A stretch of 64,000 bases of DNA from Vombatus ursinus (Eukaryota > Chordata > Mammalia > Diprotodontia > Vombatidae), in contig NW_020954576.1 of assembly GCF_900497805.2 (NCBI RefSeq), forward strand, positions 74,290,605 through 74,354,604. The letters run 5' to 3'. Below the pieces are notes generated by a model. The model did not search any database, was not told where the DNA came from, and saw nothing but the letters and a program-made list of their open reading frames with translations. The position numbers were made by a program, and so were the translations under genes. Positions 1 through 11,264 of this stretch are shown here, one piece after another. How positions within the stretch are numbered: position 1 is the stretch's first letter; every line of letters starts with the position of its first letter.

Positions 1-860
1 AAAATAGTTTAATCTTGAAGACACAGAAGCTATCTGGAGAAGAATCAACCAATCAATCTAACAATGACTGAGCAAATGTCCTTTGGAACCTTGCCCTCAA
101 CTAGCTGGGGCTTCCTGAGTACTACTAATTTCATTCATTGCACCTGAACTTGTGAAATTCAAACAAGAGGGGTATGAAGTTCTTATGCAAAGCATATACG
201 TAATGTAACAGTGATAGATTATGTATTATGTAGGGTGGGTTGATCATAAGAGTTCCTGTTCAATTTACTGAGCTCCTTAATCAGTTTTCTGAGCTTAATA
301 ATGGGAGCTTTTTTTTGGAGGCATTTAAGGGGCCCCTCCATATGAAGCATGTCCATTTGACATCTCATCGAGCTCACAGACAATGACTGGAGACGCCTCT
401 AAGAGAACTGGCTGGGGATGATGAAGCCAAACAATCTTTTGTCAGAGGAGCCATCCCTCCCTGTATTCTTTAAAAGACATGGTATTGGCAGACAGATGTT
501 TTATATGGTCTTTCTCTGCTCAAAAGATGGCAGCAGTTGAGATACTATACACATGTACTTGTTCACTCAGCTCAAGGTTATGGATAATTAGAAAATCCAG
601 CCTTATGGTTTGAGAGAGAAGTTCTCTCCCTTCACCCTCCTACGTGGAGAACAGGGTAGTTTCAACTTCCCTGCAGCATAATCCTGGAATCTGTCTCTCA
701 TTCTACACTATAACACAGCTGACTGCAAGATGTAGGAAACACAGGATCCCACTGTACTTATCAGTTGATTATGAACATACATTTGATTTGGTACAGCATA
801 ACTTTTCCTTAAAGGCTCTCCAGTAAGACATTTCCCACAATTATGTCAAAATTAGACAAG
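1..860. other. Intron 2 sequence, no element recognised
   Basis: AT-rich sequence with no intact frame, SINE head or LINE motif that I can name. Part of it may be old decayed repeat; short frames here have no recognisable content. Confidence 0.5.
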
Positions 861-899
861 ATTTCTTGAAAAATAGGAAAACTTTGTTTGACCTTGTGA

Positions 900-1830
900 T
901 TATTAACATCAGGTATAACATAAAACAAAAAAATACATGCTCACCAATAGTGTTTGCCACCCATAATAATGAATTGCTGGTGGAATTGTAAAGTAGTACA
1001 ACCATTCTGGAACACAGTTTAGAATTATGCACATGAAGTGGCTAAATGTCTATCCCAATTGACCTATAACCATTCCACTGTTAGACACATACCACAAAAA
1101 GATTATTGATATGGGCCAGCTAGGTGGCGCAATGTATAGACCACCAACCCTAGAGTCAGGAGGACCTGAGTTCAAATAGGGCCTCAGACACTTGACATTT
1201 TCTAGCTATGTGACTCTGGGCAAGTTACTTAACCCCACTGCCTACCCAAAAGAAAAAAGTTATTAATAAAAAGACTCAATAGTCAACAAAATATTTATAG
1301 CATTATTTTTTGTGGCAGTTAGGAATTGTAAAATGTCTAAAGAAATTGTGGTACATGAATGTAACAAAATATTGCTGTGCTAGAAGAAACAACAGAAGTG
1401 ATGAGTGCAGAAAAAGGCAAGGCTTTCATGAACTGATTCAAAATGATAAAAGCAGAGCCAAGAAAATAATATATATGATTAAAATTATGTAAATGGAAAG
1501 AATCACAAAATATTTGAAAATAAAGGTTGCAAAATTACAAAAAGAGAAGCTCAGTCCTAAAGAAGAGATAGGAGAAGACATTTTCCCCCATTCTTTTCCA
1601 GAAGTAGGAGGTTCATGGGTGTGGAACACTATATAAAATGGCAGGGGTCTTTTGTATGTATTGATTAGTTTTATTGATTTTCTTTTCTCTGCTTTCTCTT
1701 CTTTTCCTTTTTAAAAAAACAATCTTTGTCATATGAGATGGCTCTCTGGGATAGGAAGGGGTATTGGTAGATATTTAGAATATATGAAAACAAGAGATAT
1801 CAATAAATACCTATTTTTTTAAAGTAAGGG
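900..1830 (+). mobile_element. Old L1 fragment (ORF2 end plus 3' UTR), split by a SINE
   Basis: The sequence matches the C-terminal L1 ORF2 region seen elsewhere in the window (CTGGTGGAATTGTAAAGTAG, then CATTCTGGAA) and continues after the SINE at 1113-1260 with TGTGGTACATGAATGTAACA. It then runs through a 3' UTR of the kind that ends ACAAGAGATATCAATAAATA. A similar ending is found near 27,300. Heavily mutated, with no open frame. Confidence 0.7.
1113..1260 (+). mobile_element. Marsupial tRNA-like SINE, A-tailed, inside L1
   Basis: Starts with GGGCCAGCTAGGTGGCGCAA and ends with GGGCAAGTTACTTAACCCCA and an AAAAGAAAAAA tail. Flanks TTATTGAT and TTATTAAT look like a weak target-site duplication. 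It splits the surrounding L1 fragment. Confidence 0.9.
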
Positions 1831-2099
1831 GAAAATGTTTTCCACATCCACAGAGGAGATCCAAAACAAAATCCATATTAAAAAGAGATTCTTTATAGAT
1901 GGTAAGGCTTTCCACATGTTCTTGCTTACAGATGAGACTGGGCTGATTGCTTTTAGCCCCAGAACACTACAAAACCCCCTGGATGAGATCCACAATAACT
2001 CAAAAGAACATGACCAAACTATATGTACGGGGAAAACCAAGTGTATGAAGAATTCCTATTATTCAAAATATGACATTCAGCTGGACAAAAAATCTTTAG

Positions 2100-2285
2100 C
2101 AGGGATTCTTAACCTAGAGTCCATGAACTTTTTTTTTGTTTTTAGTATTTGGTAACGGTATCTCAATATGATTAATTCCTTCAGTAATTTTATTTTATGC
2201 CTTTAAAAATATTATTCAGAGGAGTTGACAAGATTTACCAGAATGCAAAATGGATCTATGATACAAAAAAGGTTGAGAACCCCGA
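2100..2285. mobile_element. hAT-like MITE, about 186 bp
   Basis: The left end CAGGGATTCTTAACCT and right end AGGTTGAGAACCCCGA are imperfect inverted repeats (13 of 16). The interior has no coding content. The ends resemble the CAGGGGTTCTTAACC termini of widespread mammalian hAT-Charlie-type non-autonomous elements. The exact family name is not asserted. Confidence 0.65.
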
Positions 2286-2519
2286 GTCAACAGAGATTAT
2301 CCATTAATATGTGTGTCTTAAGCATGCGCTATAAATGGACAATGACTAGGGCCCAGAATTGAAGACAGCAAGCAGAGCAGGCTGGATTGTCTTTAGGAAA
2401 TTGTAAAGTTATTTTAAAGGCTCCAAATTTTTCCTTCAAAGAAATGACCATTAATACCAATATCCTTCTAGTGGTATAAGGCTAAAATCATGTAATGCTA
2501 TAACTGAATTCTTTATTTA

Positions 2520-2990
2520 CTACAAGGATGCATTCCTCTGGACTTCTGCATCTTGCACCAACATCCTTTTCATCCTGAAAGATCACTTTCACCCTAGCCA
2601 CACCTCTGAACTTCTCTATCATGTCAGGGAAAACTTTTCCTTCGGGAAATCACTTTAGCCCCAAAACTCAGACCGTGGATGTTACCCTCTGCCCCTGGGT
2701 CCCTTACCATGCTTGGAGGGTGGGTTTCTTCCAGAATCTCCATTTAAAGAAGTTGCCCAGGCCAGCCATCTCTTCATTTCCCACCATGTTGCACTCCTCT
2801 GGACTTCTTCATCACGTCCCATCATATTGATTATCTCCACTCCCCTCCTGCCCAACCTCCATTCAACTTGCCTTTTATGTATTTTCTTCCTCCTAGAAAG
2901 TAAGCTCCTTGGGGACAGCGATTATCTTTTTGTTTGTATCTCCAATGCTTAGAACAGTGCCTTGAACACAGTAAGCACTTCAGAAATGTT
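2520..2990 (+). mobile_element. L2-like LINE 3' region
   Basis: The right part (AAGTAAGCTCCTTGGGGACA, then CAGTAAGCACTTCAGAAATG) is the L2 3' terminus in sense orientation. The left part contains two similar copies of TCCTCTGGACTTCTTCATC-type sequence (near 2534 and 2793), so the element or its neighbour carries an internal duplication. Family assignment for 2520-2800 is uncertain. Confidence 0.6.
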
Positions 2991-3330
2991 CACTAACAAA
3001 TTGGCTATTGTTGCCAAAGAACTAAAACTGAAAAATGTCCAAATGGCAAAAGGAATGCATGTGTGAGCATAAGCAATGTGCAACATCAAACAACCAACAA
3101 ACTATAAAACAGAAGTATGGTTTGATGTCATGTTTCATGATATCAAAGAAATGTATGAGCCTGAAAGAAAACGGACTGTTCTTGTGGTAAAAGCAAGGTA
3201 AAACCACTGGACACTCTATATGCTCTATTGATATCTTCTTAATATCTAGTGACATTAACTGAGGAAAGCCCTATAGCATGTTCAGTGGATCTCTTGTAGT
3301 ATATTTAAGGGAGTTAAAGGGCAAGATTCA

Positions 3331-3550
3331 CACCACTACTAAGTGTCTGAGACCTGAGTTCAAATCCAGCCTCAGGCACTTTCTAGCTGTGTGACACATG
3401 GGCAAGTCACTTAACCTCTGTTTGCCTTAATCCACAAGAAACAAAAACCACTCTAGTACTGTTGCCAAGAAAACCCTATGGACAGCATTGGCATGGTACA
3501 GTTCACAGTCATGGGAAGTCAAACATTACTACAAAATTGAACAACAACAT
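3331..3550 (+). mobile_element. MAR1-type composite SINE, 5'-truncated
   Basis: A tRNA-like/CORE body (GAGTTCAAATCCAGCCTCAG, GGGCAAGTCACTTAACCTC) is followed by a tail related to RTE/BovB (GCCAAGAAAACCCTATGGAC ... TTGAACAACAACA). The first part of the head is missing. Old, with many substitutions. Confidence 0.75.
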
Positions 3551-3794
3551 GTGCCAGATGCAAAGAAGAGCAAAAACATAGCCCATGTTCTCAAGGAGCC
3601 TGCATTCTAATGGGGGAGGGAACATACAAAAAAACTGATACATACAAAGAATAGAGAGAAGGTAATTTCAGTGGGAAAGACTACTAGTAGCAACAGGGTA
3701 GGGGAGATTAACCAGGACAGATTTCCTACAGCAGATGGAGTTTGAACTGAGTCTTGAAGGAAATTGGGGAAGGTGGGACTCAAGAGGTGAGAAG

Positions 3795-5322
3795 ATAACA
3801 GTTCCAGAGCTTAAACCGTATTATAAAGCAGCAATCATCAAAACTACTTGGTACTGGCTAAGAAATAGAGTGGTGGATCAGTGAAATAGGTTAGGTATGC
3901 AAGACACAGTAGTCAATGACTATAGTAATCTACTATATGATAGACCCAAAGACCCCAGCTTCTGGGATAAGAACTCACTATGACAAAAGAGTATGGCAGA
4001 AACTAGGCACAGACCAAAATCTCACACCATACAGCAAAATAAAGTCAAAATGGGTTCATGATTTAGATATAAAGGCTAATACTATAAGCAAACTGAGAGA
4101 GCAAGTAATAGTTTACCTATCAGATTTATGGAGAACAGAAGAATTCATGACCAAACAGGAGATAGAGAACATTATGAAATGCAAAATGAGTAATTTTGAT
4201 TACATTAAATTGAAAAGTTTTTGCACAAATAAAGCCAAAGCAATCAAGATTAGGAGGGAAGCAGAAAACTGGGAAAGAATTTTTACAACCAGTGTCTCTG
4301 ATAAGGGCCTCATTTCTAAAATATATAGAGAACTAAGTCAAATTTATAAGAATACAGGTCATTCCCCAGTTGATAAAAGTTCTCAGATGAAAAAATTAAA
4401 GCCAACTATAGTTACATGAAGAAACGCTCTAAATCACTACTGATTAGAGAAATGCAAATCAAAACAGCTCTGAGGTACATCACACCTATCAGATTGACCA
4501 ACATGACAAAACAGGAAAATGATAAATGTTAGAGAAGATGTGGGAAAATTGGAACACTAATGCATTGTTGGTAGAGTTGTGAAAGGATTCAACTATTCTG
4601 GAGTGCAATTTGGAACTATGCCCAAAGGGCTATAAAAATGTGCATACCCTTTGACCCAGCAATACCACTTCTAGAGCTGTTCCCCAAAGAGATCATAAAA
4701 ATGGGAAAGTACCCACATGTACAAAAATATTTATATCAACTTTTTTTGTGGGGGCAAAGAATTGGAAATTGAGGGGCTACCCATCAACTGGGGAATGGAT
4801 GAACAAGTTGTGGTATATGAATGTAATGGAATACTATTGTGCTATAAGAAATGATGAGCAGGCTGACTTCAGAAAAACCTGAAAAGACTTGCATGGACTG
4901 ATGGCTGAGTGAAGTGAGCAGAACCAGGAGAATGTTGTACACAGTAACAGCCATGATGTGTGATGACTAACTTTGATAGACTTAGCCCTTCTCAGCAATG
5001 CAAGAATCTAAGACATCTCCAAAAGTCTCATGATGGAAAATGCTATCCACATCCAAAGAAAGAACTATGGAGTTTGAATGCAGATCGAAGTATACTATTT
5101 GCTTTTTTTTTTACCTTCTTTTTTGTTTCCTCTTTCTTGTGGTTCCTTCTATTAGTTCTAATTCTTCCTTATAACATGACTAATGTGAAAATGTTTAATA
5201 GGAATGTATGTATAGCCTATATCAGATTGCGTACCCTCTTGAAGAGGAAGGGGGATAAAAATTTAAAACTCAAAAGCTTATGGAAGTGACTGCTGATAAA
5301 TCAAAATAAATTAATAAAAAAA
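3795..5322 (+). mobile_element. 5'-truncated L1 with ORF2 C-terminus, 3' UTR and A tail
   Basis: The frame at 3916-4419 encodes 167 aa of L1 ORF2 (SKWVHDLDIKANTISKLREQ, then FDYIKLKSFC). It is followed by out-of-frame CWWSCEKVQLFW and IPFDPAIPLL-type ORF2 C-terminal sequence, then the marsupial L1 3' UTR and an A-rich end. Target-site duplications AAGAGGTGAGAAG (3782-3794) and AAGAGGTGAGGAG (5323-5335) flank it, 12 of 13 identical. It landed inside an antisense L2. It is the youngest-looking L1 in the window but has several frame breaks. Confidence 0.9.
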
Positions 5323-6348
5323 AAGAGGTGAGGAGAGAGAGCATTCTAGCAATGGTGGATAGTCAGTACAAATACAACAGAACAATGGAGTGTTATGTGT
5401 GAAGAAGAGCATGTAGACCAGTCTAACGAAATTTCTGAGTAAGTGGAAGAGGAATAAAGATTGGGAAGGTAGAAAGGGGTCAGGTTGTAAAGGGCTTTAA
5501 ATGCCAAATAGGGTTTTCTATTTGACCCTGGAGGTAATAGGGAGTCACTGATGAATAGGGAAGAGGGGTGACATAGTCAGGCCTGGGCTTTAGGAAAATC
5601 ATTTTGCTAGCGATGTAGAGGATAGACTAGGGTTAGGAGACACTTGAGGCAAGGAAACCAATTAGAACTCTACTGAAATAGCACAGGCAAAAACATACAC
5701 AAGGGTGGAAGCTCTGTGAGTGGAGAGAAAGGAATGTATGTGAAGGCAAAAACAAAATTTGACAACATATTGGATAAATGGAGTTAAGTGACAGTAAAGT
5801 CACCAAAGTTGTAAGCATGGGTGATTGTTGCAACTAAGAGGGAATTCTGGAAAAAGGAAGGGTTTGAGGACAGAAAAGGTAACAAGTTGTGCTTTAGACA
5901 TGTTGAATTTAAGATGCCTGTGCAACATACAATTCAACATGTCCAACTGGGAATTGGTGATACCAGCATGGACGGACCTCAGGAAAGAGATGAGTATTGT
6001 TTATATTCATTTGAGAATCATCTGCAAAGAGAAAATTGAACCCATGACAGCTAATGACATCACCAAATAAAATATTATAGAGTAAAAAGAGAAGAGAACC
6101 CAGCACAAAGCCTTGAGGGTCTCCTATAATTACTGGGCATGACGGATGAAAAATCAGCAAAGGATAATGAGAATAAGCAATTGGGCTGCTAAAAGAAGAA
6201 CCAGAAGGGAGTAGTATAATAAAAACCTAAAAACCTAAAAAGAAAAGAATATCCAGGAGGACTGACAATGGCCACCAAAGTTCAGAAAGCTCTGAGGCCT
6301 GAGAAAAGCCCATTAAATGTAACAACAGCACCACCACCACCAACAATA

Positions 6349-6608
6349 TCTTTATTGTTCTTGTTGAGTCATTTTTAAGTCATGTCTGACTCTTCATGAC
6401 ACCACTTGGAGTTGACAAAGATAGTGGAGCAGTTTGCCATTTCCTTCTCCAGATCATTTTACAAATGAGGAAACTGAGGCAAGAAGGGTTAAATGACTTG
6501 CCCAGGGTCACAGAGCTACTAAGTGTCTGAGGCCAGATTTGACCTCAGAAAGATAAGTCTTCCTGACTCCAGGCCCAAAACACTAACCATTGTGCCACCT
6601 CGCTGCCC
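6349..6608 (-). mobile_element. MAR1-type composite SINE
   Basis: Minus-strand copy with the RTE-like tail at the left (TTGAGTCATTTTTAAGTCAT, CCATTTCCTTCTCCAG) and the tRNA-like head at the right (GTGCCACCTCGCTGCC). Near full length, inserted in the L2. Confidence 0.85.
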
Positions 6609-6611
6609 CAA

Positions 6612-6825
6612 TAATAACTATCTTCTATATAGCCCTTTAAGGCCTTTTAAGGTTTGCTTTACAAACATTACCTTATTTGATCCTCACAGTAACCCTGCAA
6701 GGTAGTCAATATTAAACAGATGAAAAAATTGAAGCTAAAAGACTTGCTCGGGGTCACACAACTAGTTAAGTGTCTAAGGCAGTAACTGAATTCAGGTCTT
6801 CCTGACTATCTATGACATCACCAGG
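6612..6825 (-). mobile_element. MIR/THER-type CORE-SINE
   Basis: Minus-strand MIR body (CTTATTTGATCCTCACAGTA, then GGGGTCACACAACTAGTTAA, then GAATTCAGGTCTTCCTGACT). Old copy abutting the MAR1-type SINE. Confidence 0.8.
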
Positions 6826-7084
6826 TTGTCTCAAATTAAAAAGATTATTGGTAACTTTGTAGATAACAGTTTTAGTTGACTGATGAGGTCAGAAGCTAGA
6901 CTGCAAAAGATTTAGAAGAGAGTAAGAGGAGAAGTAGAGGTACCTAGTATAGATAGATGGCTTTCTCTAGGAGTTTAGCTGAGAAGAGATATAGGTTGAG
7001 AAACAGTGGGGATGGCTGGATGAAGTGCGGATTTTTTAAGAATGGGGGAGACATGGGCATGTTTGTAGGCAGCAGTCTTATTAC

Positions 7085-7700
7085 ACCTTATTCCCCAACA
7101 CATACTCTTCAATCCAGTGACACTGGCCTCCTGACTGTTCCATTAACAAAACAGTACATCTCTAGGCTCTGAGCATTCTCTCTGGCTGTCCCCCCTGCCT
7201 GGAACATTCTTCCTCCTCTACTCCACCTACTAACTTCCCTGGCTTCCTTTAAGTAACAACTAAAATTCGGGAAGCTAGGTGGTGCAGCTGATAGAGCACT
7301 GGCCCTGAAGTCAGGAGGACTGTGTTCAAATCCTGCCTCAGACCAAACACATAACTCAGACCAAACACATAACACTTACTAGCTGTGTGACCCTGGGTAA
7401 GTCACCTAACCCCATTTGCCTTAAAAAAAAAAAAAAGTGACAACTAAAATCCCATCTTCCACAGGAAGCCTTTCTCAACCCCTCTTAATTCCAATATCTT
7501 CCCTATTAATTATTTCCAATTTATCCTGTATGTAGCTTGCTTCGTATAATGTGTTTGCATATTGTCTCTCCTTTTAGACTGTGAGCTCCTTGAGGACAGG
7601 GACTGTGTTTTGTCTCTTTTTGTATCCCCAGCACTTAGCACATTGCCTGACACATAGTAGGTGCTTAACAAATGTTTACTGATTGACTGATTGATTGTAT
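7085..7700 (+). mobile_element. L2 3' end, split by a SINE
   Basis: Sense L2: TTCCCTGGCTTCCTTTAAGT before the SINE and CATCTTCCACAGGAAGCCTT after it, then GAGCTCCTTGAGGACAGGGA and the terminal CATAGTAGGTGCTTAACAAA with a GATT-repeat end. It lies tail to tail with the minus-strand L2 on its left. Confidence 0.9.
7267..7436 (+). mobile_element. A-tailed marsupial SINE with target-site duplication
   Basis: Complete SINE from GAAGCTAGGTGGTGCAGCTG to a 14-A tail. Direct repeats GTAACAACTAAAAT (7253-7266) and GTGACAACTAAAAT (7437-7450) flank it, showing insertion into the L2. An internal repeat of CAGACCAAACACATAAC is present. Confidence 0.95.
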
Positions 7701-8780
7701 ATCAACTTACAGTCAAAAGACAAGTTCACTCAATAGTCCTTACCATGTTGCCAAAATGGAAACTTCAGTTGCAGCCGTAAGTGATATTTTCACCATCAGT
7801 GCTCAATGATCTCTTAAGACTTATGTTTGACTCCACACTGCTCAAAAACTACTCCACTGGTCACTATTCTTGCAGAAACATCTTGCTTTCTTGTCTTGTC
7901 TTCTACTATTATAACTCATCATTCTGCTGCTTTGCCATATAGTTTGAAGTAATACTTCATTCTACCTTTAAAGCATTCTATCTACATTAATTATTTTCCT
8001 TCAGTTTACCATACAGCAGCTGTCCATTCTCTAAGTCAGAAATTTACTAAGTTTTTAACTATTTACAGCACATAGAACATGAGTACTCTTCTCTCCCTGC
8101 TCCCTAAAGCAATTTAGAGTTTGGCCAGTTGTGCTTAAGTAACAGAAATAGAAAGCACTACTGAGTTTCCAAATATAGCATAGATGGCAACCCAAAGATC
8201 AAAGAACTATACATTATTCCTTCCGCATAGCTTCATTAGTGGAAAGCTCTTGGATGTTCAGCTTCCTTGTTTTGTAATGTCAGTATACCCTAGTCATCTT
8301 CTCTACCATAGGAGCCTCTTGCTAACCCGTAGACTCTAATAGTCTCATCATTAGCCAAACAGTTCACCTGTGAAAAATCACATAAAAAGGTTAATAAAAC
8401 ATGCAATATAACTGAGAAAAATCAATATTAGAAGAGATGTGTTATTCTATTTCTGAAGTTTAAAAAATAATCCTATAGAACAAACCTCATTAAGCTTCAA
8501 GATTTATTAAATTATTTTAAATGCTATTCTCTTGATAAAAGGCAAAAATAGTTTGTTTTTTTTAATAACATTTTCAAACTGGCAACTTATTTGACTTCTC
8601 ACCTTTTTCTCAATTATACTTGTAATAAATAGGTTCAATTCAAACTGAAGTTGGAGAGAGAAAATCCTTGTACTTTCTCTAACTAATACTATTTCTATAG
8701 AAACCATCAAGAATTTTTTTTAAGTTTTGAAGAAATATTTTGCATATAAGAAATCAATCTGATAAATACTTATTAAGCAC
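7700..8780. other. Intron 2 sequence, nothing recognised
   Basis: Low-complexity AT-rich stretches and no nameable repeat. Could hold conserved non-coding elements, but none can be argued from a single sequence. Confidence 0.45.
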
Positions 8781-8781
8781 T

Positions 8782-9345
8782 TCTCTAAATAATTATTATA
8801 AGACAAAAGAAACTGAACCAATCCTTGATGAAACCTGAGGGAGAGAGAGAGAAGAAGGAAGGAAGGATGGAATTCGTCAATTGAGGAATGGCTGAATAAA
8901 TTATGGAATATGAATAAAATGAAGTATTATTATTGTACCATAAGAAATGATGAAAGGGATGGTTTCCCATACCTAGGAAAGCACATATTAACTGATGGCA
9001 GAGTCATGTCAGCAAAACCACAAGAACAATTTATATAGTAACAACAATATAGTAAAGAAAAAACTTTGAAAGACTTAAGAACTCTGATAAATGCAGTGAC
9101 CAACAACTCTGTAGGATCACTAATGCAGCATGCTACCGAACTCCGGACACAGGTGTGATACGCTCAAGAAGAAGAACGAGACATACATTTTTGAACATGG
9201 CAAATATGTGGGACTGTTTTGCATAACTAAGCTTATTTATTACAATGACTGTGCTTTTATTTTTCTCATTTAGGGGGCATTTGGGGAGGAAAGGGAAGTG
9301 GGCAACAGTGCTGCCAACAACAAAAAAAAAGAATTAAATGGAAAA
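8782..9345 (+). mobile_element. Old L1 3' end fragment
   Basis: The sequence from GAATTCGTCAATTGAGGAAT through CATAAGAAATGATGAAAGGG to CATTTAGGGGGCATTTGG follows the L1 ORF2 end and 3' UTR order seen at other copies. The first 85 bp resemble 21,030-21,115, sharing ATAATTATTA.AAGACAAA.GAAA and the phrase TGATGAAAC. Confidence 0.6.
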
Positions 9346-9509
9346 AAGAGTCAGTCAAGCATTTAAAAATGTTCAGAAGAAGAGTTCTGAAGGAACACAA
9401 ACAGGAAAACTTTGAAAATAGTACACTGACTTTATTATATTCTTTTTAAAACAGCAAACTCTTCACAAAAGAGATTCATGGTTTCACATAAAATCCTCTT
9501 CTCTGTTCC

Positions 9510-9512
<3 letters not shown>

Positions 9513-9555
<43 letters not shown>
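9513..9555. repeat. (AC)n microsatellite, about 21 units
   Basis: Uninterrupted AC dinucleotide run, probably length-polymorphic. Confidence 0.95.
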
Positions 9556-9556
<1 letters not shown>

Positions 9557-9784
9557 GTAAATGTTCAATTTTTTGTTTGTGAAGTTCACAATAAAAAAGA
9601 AAGGAAGTGGCATTTAAGCATTAACTATTATCATTCAGTAGTTTCTTTAACTTCCTTTCTCCCTCTCTCTAATAGTAATAATTTCTAGAAATTGGGTTAT
9701 CCTAGGGACTACGGTAGCTCTAGGGAAAAAAAAGCAGAACTCTCACAAGATACAGCACAAAACTAGTTTTTTCTTTGCTTAATT

Positions 9785-10285
9785 CAATTCAACCAACATA
9801 TTAAGTACTTATTATGTACCAGACACTAGGGGAGACACAAAGATAAGCGAGATAGTTTCTGCACTGACAGAGCTTCAAATCTAATAGGAGCAATACAACA
9901 CACATATAACTAACTATGATGTAAAACAGAACATCAGAATTAAAGTGCCATGCAAAGTCTGAAGAAAGAAAAGATTTTCTGCCTGCAGCTATCAGAAAGT
10001 TTCTCTGAATATTTGTACTAGGCACAATCTCATACATATGGAGCAAAGACTAATCCAGGCACTGCTGAGGGATTCCAAAGGGAAAAGGAAGGCAAATTTG
10101 CTGAAGCATAGTATACCTAGTGGATAACAGTGTGATATGGCTAGAAAGATAGTGGCACTCTTTCGTGGACATCGTGAAGAGTTTTGAAGGCTTTGCCTTA
10201 ATAATTCTTGGACTTTATTTGGTAGGCAACAGGGAAGCACTGCAAGGTTTTGATTTCTGGTGTTTCTTGATCAGATTCATGCCAA
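9785..10285 (-). mobile_element. L2 LINE fragment
   Basis: Antisense L2 3' end (AAGTACTTATTATGTACCAG ... ATCTAATAGGAGC) followed by the upstream L2 segment (GAAGGCTTTGCCTTAATAATTC). Decayed. Confidence 0.7.
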
Positions 10286-10295
10286 ATGATTTACA

Positions 10296-10440
10296 GAAGC
10301 TCAGAGTTGGAAGGGACTCAAGAAGTCAATCTAATCCAACTCTCCCACTCAAAATATGAAGCCCATCTACAACATTCCAAACAAATGGTCATTCAGCTTC
10401 TGCATAAACATCTCCAATGATGAAAACTTTAATTTAGAAG
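10296..10440 (+). mobile_element. CR1/L3-type LINE 3' fragment
   Basis: CAGAGTTGGAAGGGACTCAA, then CTAATCCAACTCTCCCAC, then TCATTCAGCTTCTGCATAAA follow the order of the CR1/L3 3' region found across amniotes. Older than most of its neighbours. Confidence 0.65.
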
Positions 10441-10464
10441 TGTTGTGAAGAGTGAAATGGATCT

Positions 10465-10640
10465 GTAAAGATTAGGTGGCTATCTCCCATCTACTCTTTA
10501 TATGTCTTATATGGACCTATTTTTTTTTTTCTATGTTGAGAGCAGAGTCTGCTTTTGCCTTTCTTTGGATCACTGGGACTTAGCACAATTACTTTGCACA
10601 TAATAAGCCGTTAATAAATGTTTGCTGATTGGCAAGTGAG
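10465..10640 (+). mobile_element. L2 3' end
   Basis: Sense L2 terminus: GGGACTTAGCACAATTAC and TAAGCCGTTAATAAATGTTT, preceded by a poly-T stretch. Confidence 0.7.
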
Positions 10641-10845
10641 ACTAGATTGGAATGGAAGACGAAGGAATCAAAATAACACCAAAGTTTCAATCAACGGTAA
10701 CAAGATCAATGCTGACACCATTAACTGAATTAAGGAAATCAGAATTAGGTAAGAAAAAGATGTCTTGTTCTGGACACTGAGCTTGAAGTGTAAACAAGAC
10801 ATACTGATGGAGATGGCCTTTCCATCTGCCATGAACTAAAAAGAC
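10640..10845 (-). mobile_element. L2 ORF2 fragment
   Basis: Antisense L2 (CTTGTTCTGGACACTGAGCT, ATACTGATGGAGATGG) equivalent to the segment that reads FGHVE/FDMLSL on other copies. Decayed. Confidence 0.55.
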
Positions 10846-10851
10846 AAACAT

Positions 10852-11102
10852 GAGTCAGCTAGGTAGTACAGTGGATAGAATGCTGGAACTGTATTCATAA
10901 AGATGCAAGTTCAAATCCAGCCTCAGACACTTAACTATGGGCAAGTCACTTAACTGTCCTCTGCTTCAGTTTCTGCATTTGTAAAATGGGGATAATAGCA
11001 CCAACCTTCCAGGGTTGTTCTAAGGATAGAATGAGATAATACTTGTAAAGTACTTGCAAACTTTTAAGTGCTACAATTGCTAGTTATTATAATGATAATT
11101 AA
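10852..11102 (+). mobile_element. MIR/THER-type SINE, nearly complete
   Basis: GAGTCAGCTAGGTAGTACAG head, CAAGTTCAAATCCAGCCTCA, CAGTTTCTGCATTTGTAAAA, ending TTGCTAGTTATTATAATGAT. Confidence 0.85.
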
Positions 11103-11104
11103 TC

Positions 11105-11250
11105 TTCCTTTATTTATTATCGCTCTAAATTAGAATGTAAACTTCTTGAAAGAATGGAATGTCTTGGTTTTCTATTTGCATTATTAGCAGTTAACCTAGT
11201 GCTTGGCATATACTAAGAGCTTAATAAATATTTTTCTAATCCATTCCAGT
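11105..11250 (+). mobile_element. L2 3' end
   Basis: AATGTAAACTTCTTGAAAGA, then CAGTTAACCTAGTGCTTGGC, ending AAGAGCTTAATAAATATTTT: sense L2 terminus directly after a MIR. Confidence 0.7.
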
Positions 11251-11264
11251 TGTAAATGAAGATC

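Larger units (their letters stand above)
3580..7085 (-). mobile_element. Long L2 LINE on the minus strand, with nested insertions
   Basis: Read on the minus strand this is an L2 (CR1 clade) from its 3' end (antisense GGAGCCTGCATTCTAATGGG) back into the reverse transcriptase. In 5909-6160 the minus frame gives VLGSLLFLLYNILFGDVIS and FADDSQM, the L2 RT region around the catalytic ADD. It is interrupted by an L1 (3795-5322), a MAR1-type SINE (6349-6608) and a MIR (6612-6825), and resumes at 6830-7085. Frames are broken and it is inactive. Confidence 0.8.

Noticed and set aside
3916-4419. 167-codon + frame as a host gene
   Set aside because: It is the C-terminal part of L1 ORF2 in a truncated insertion with target-site duplications.
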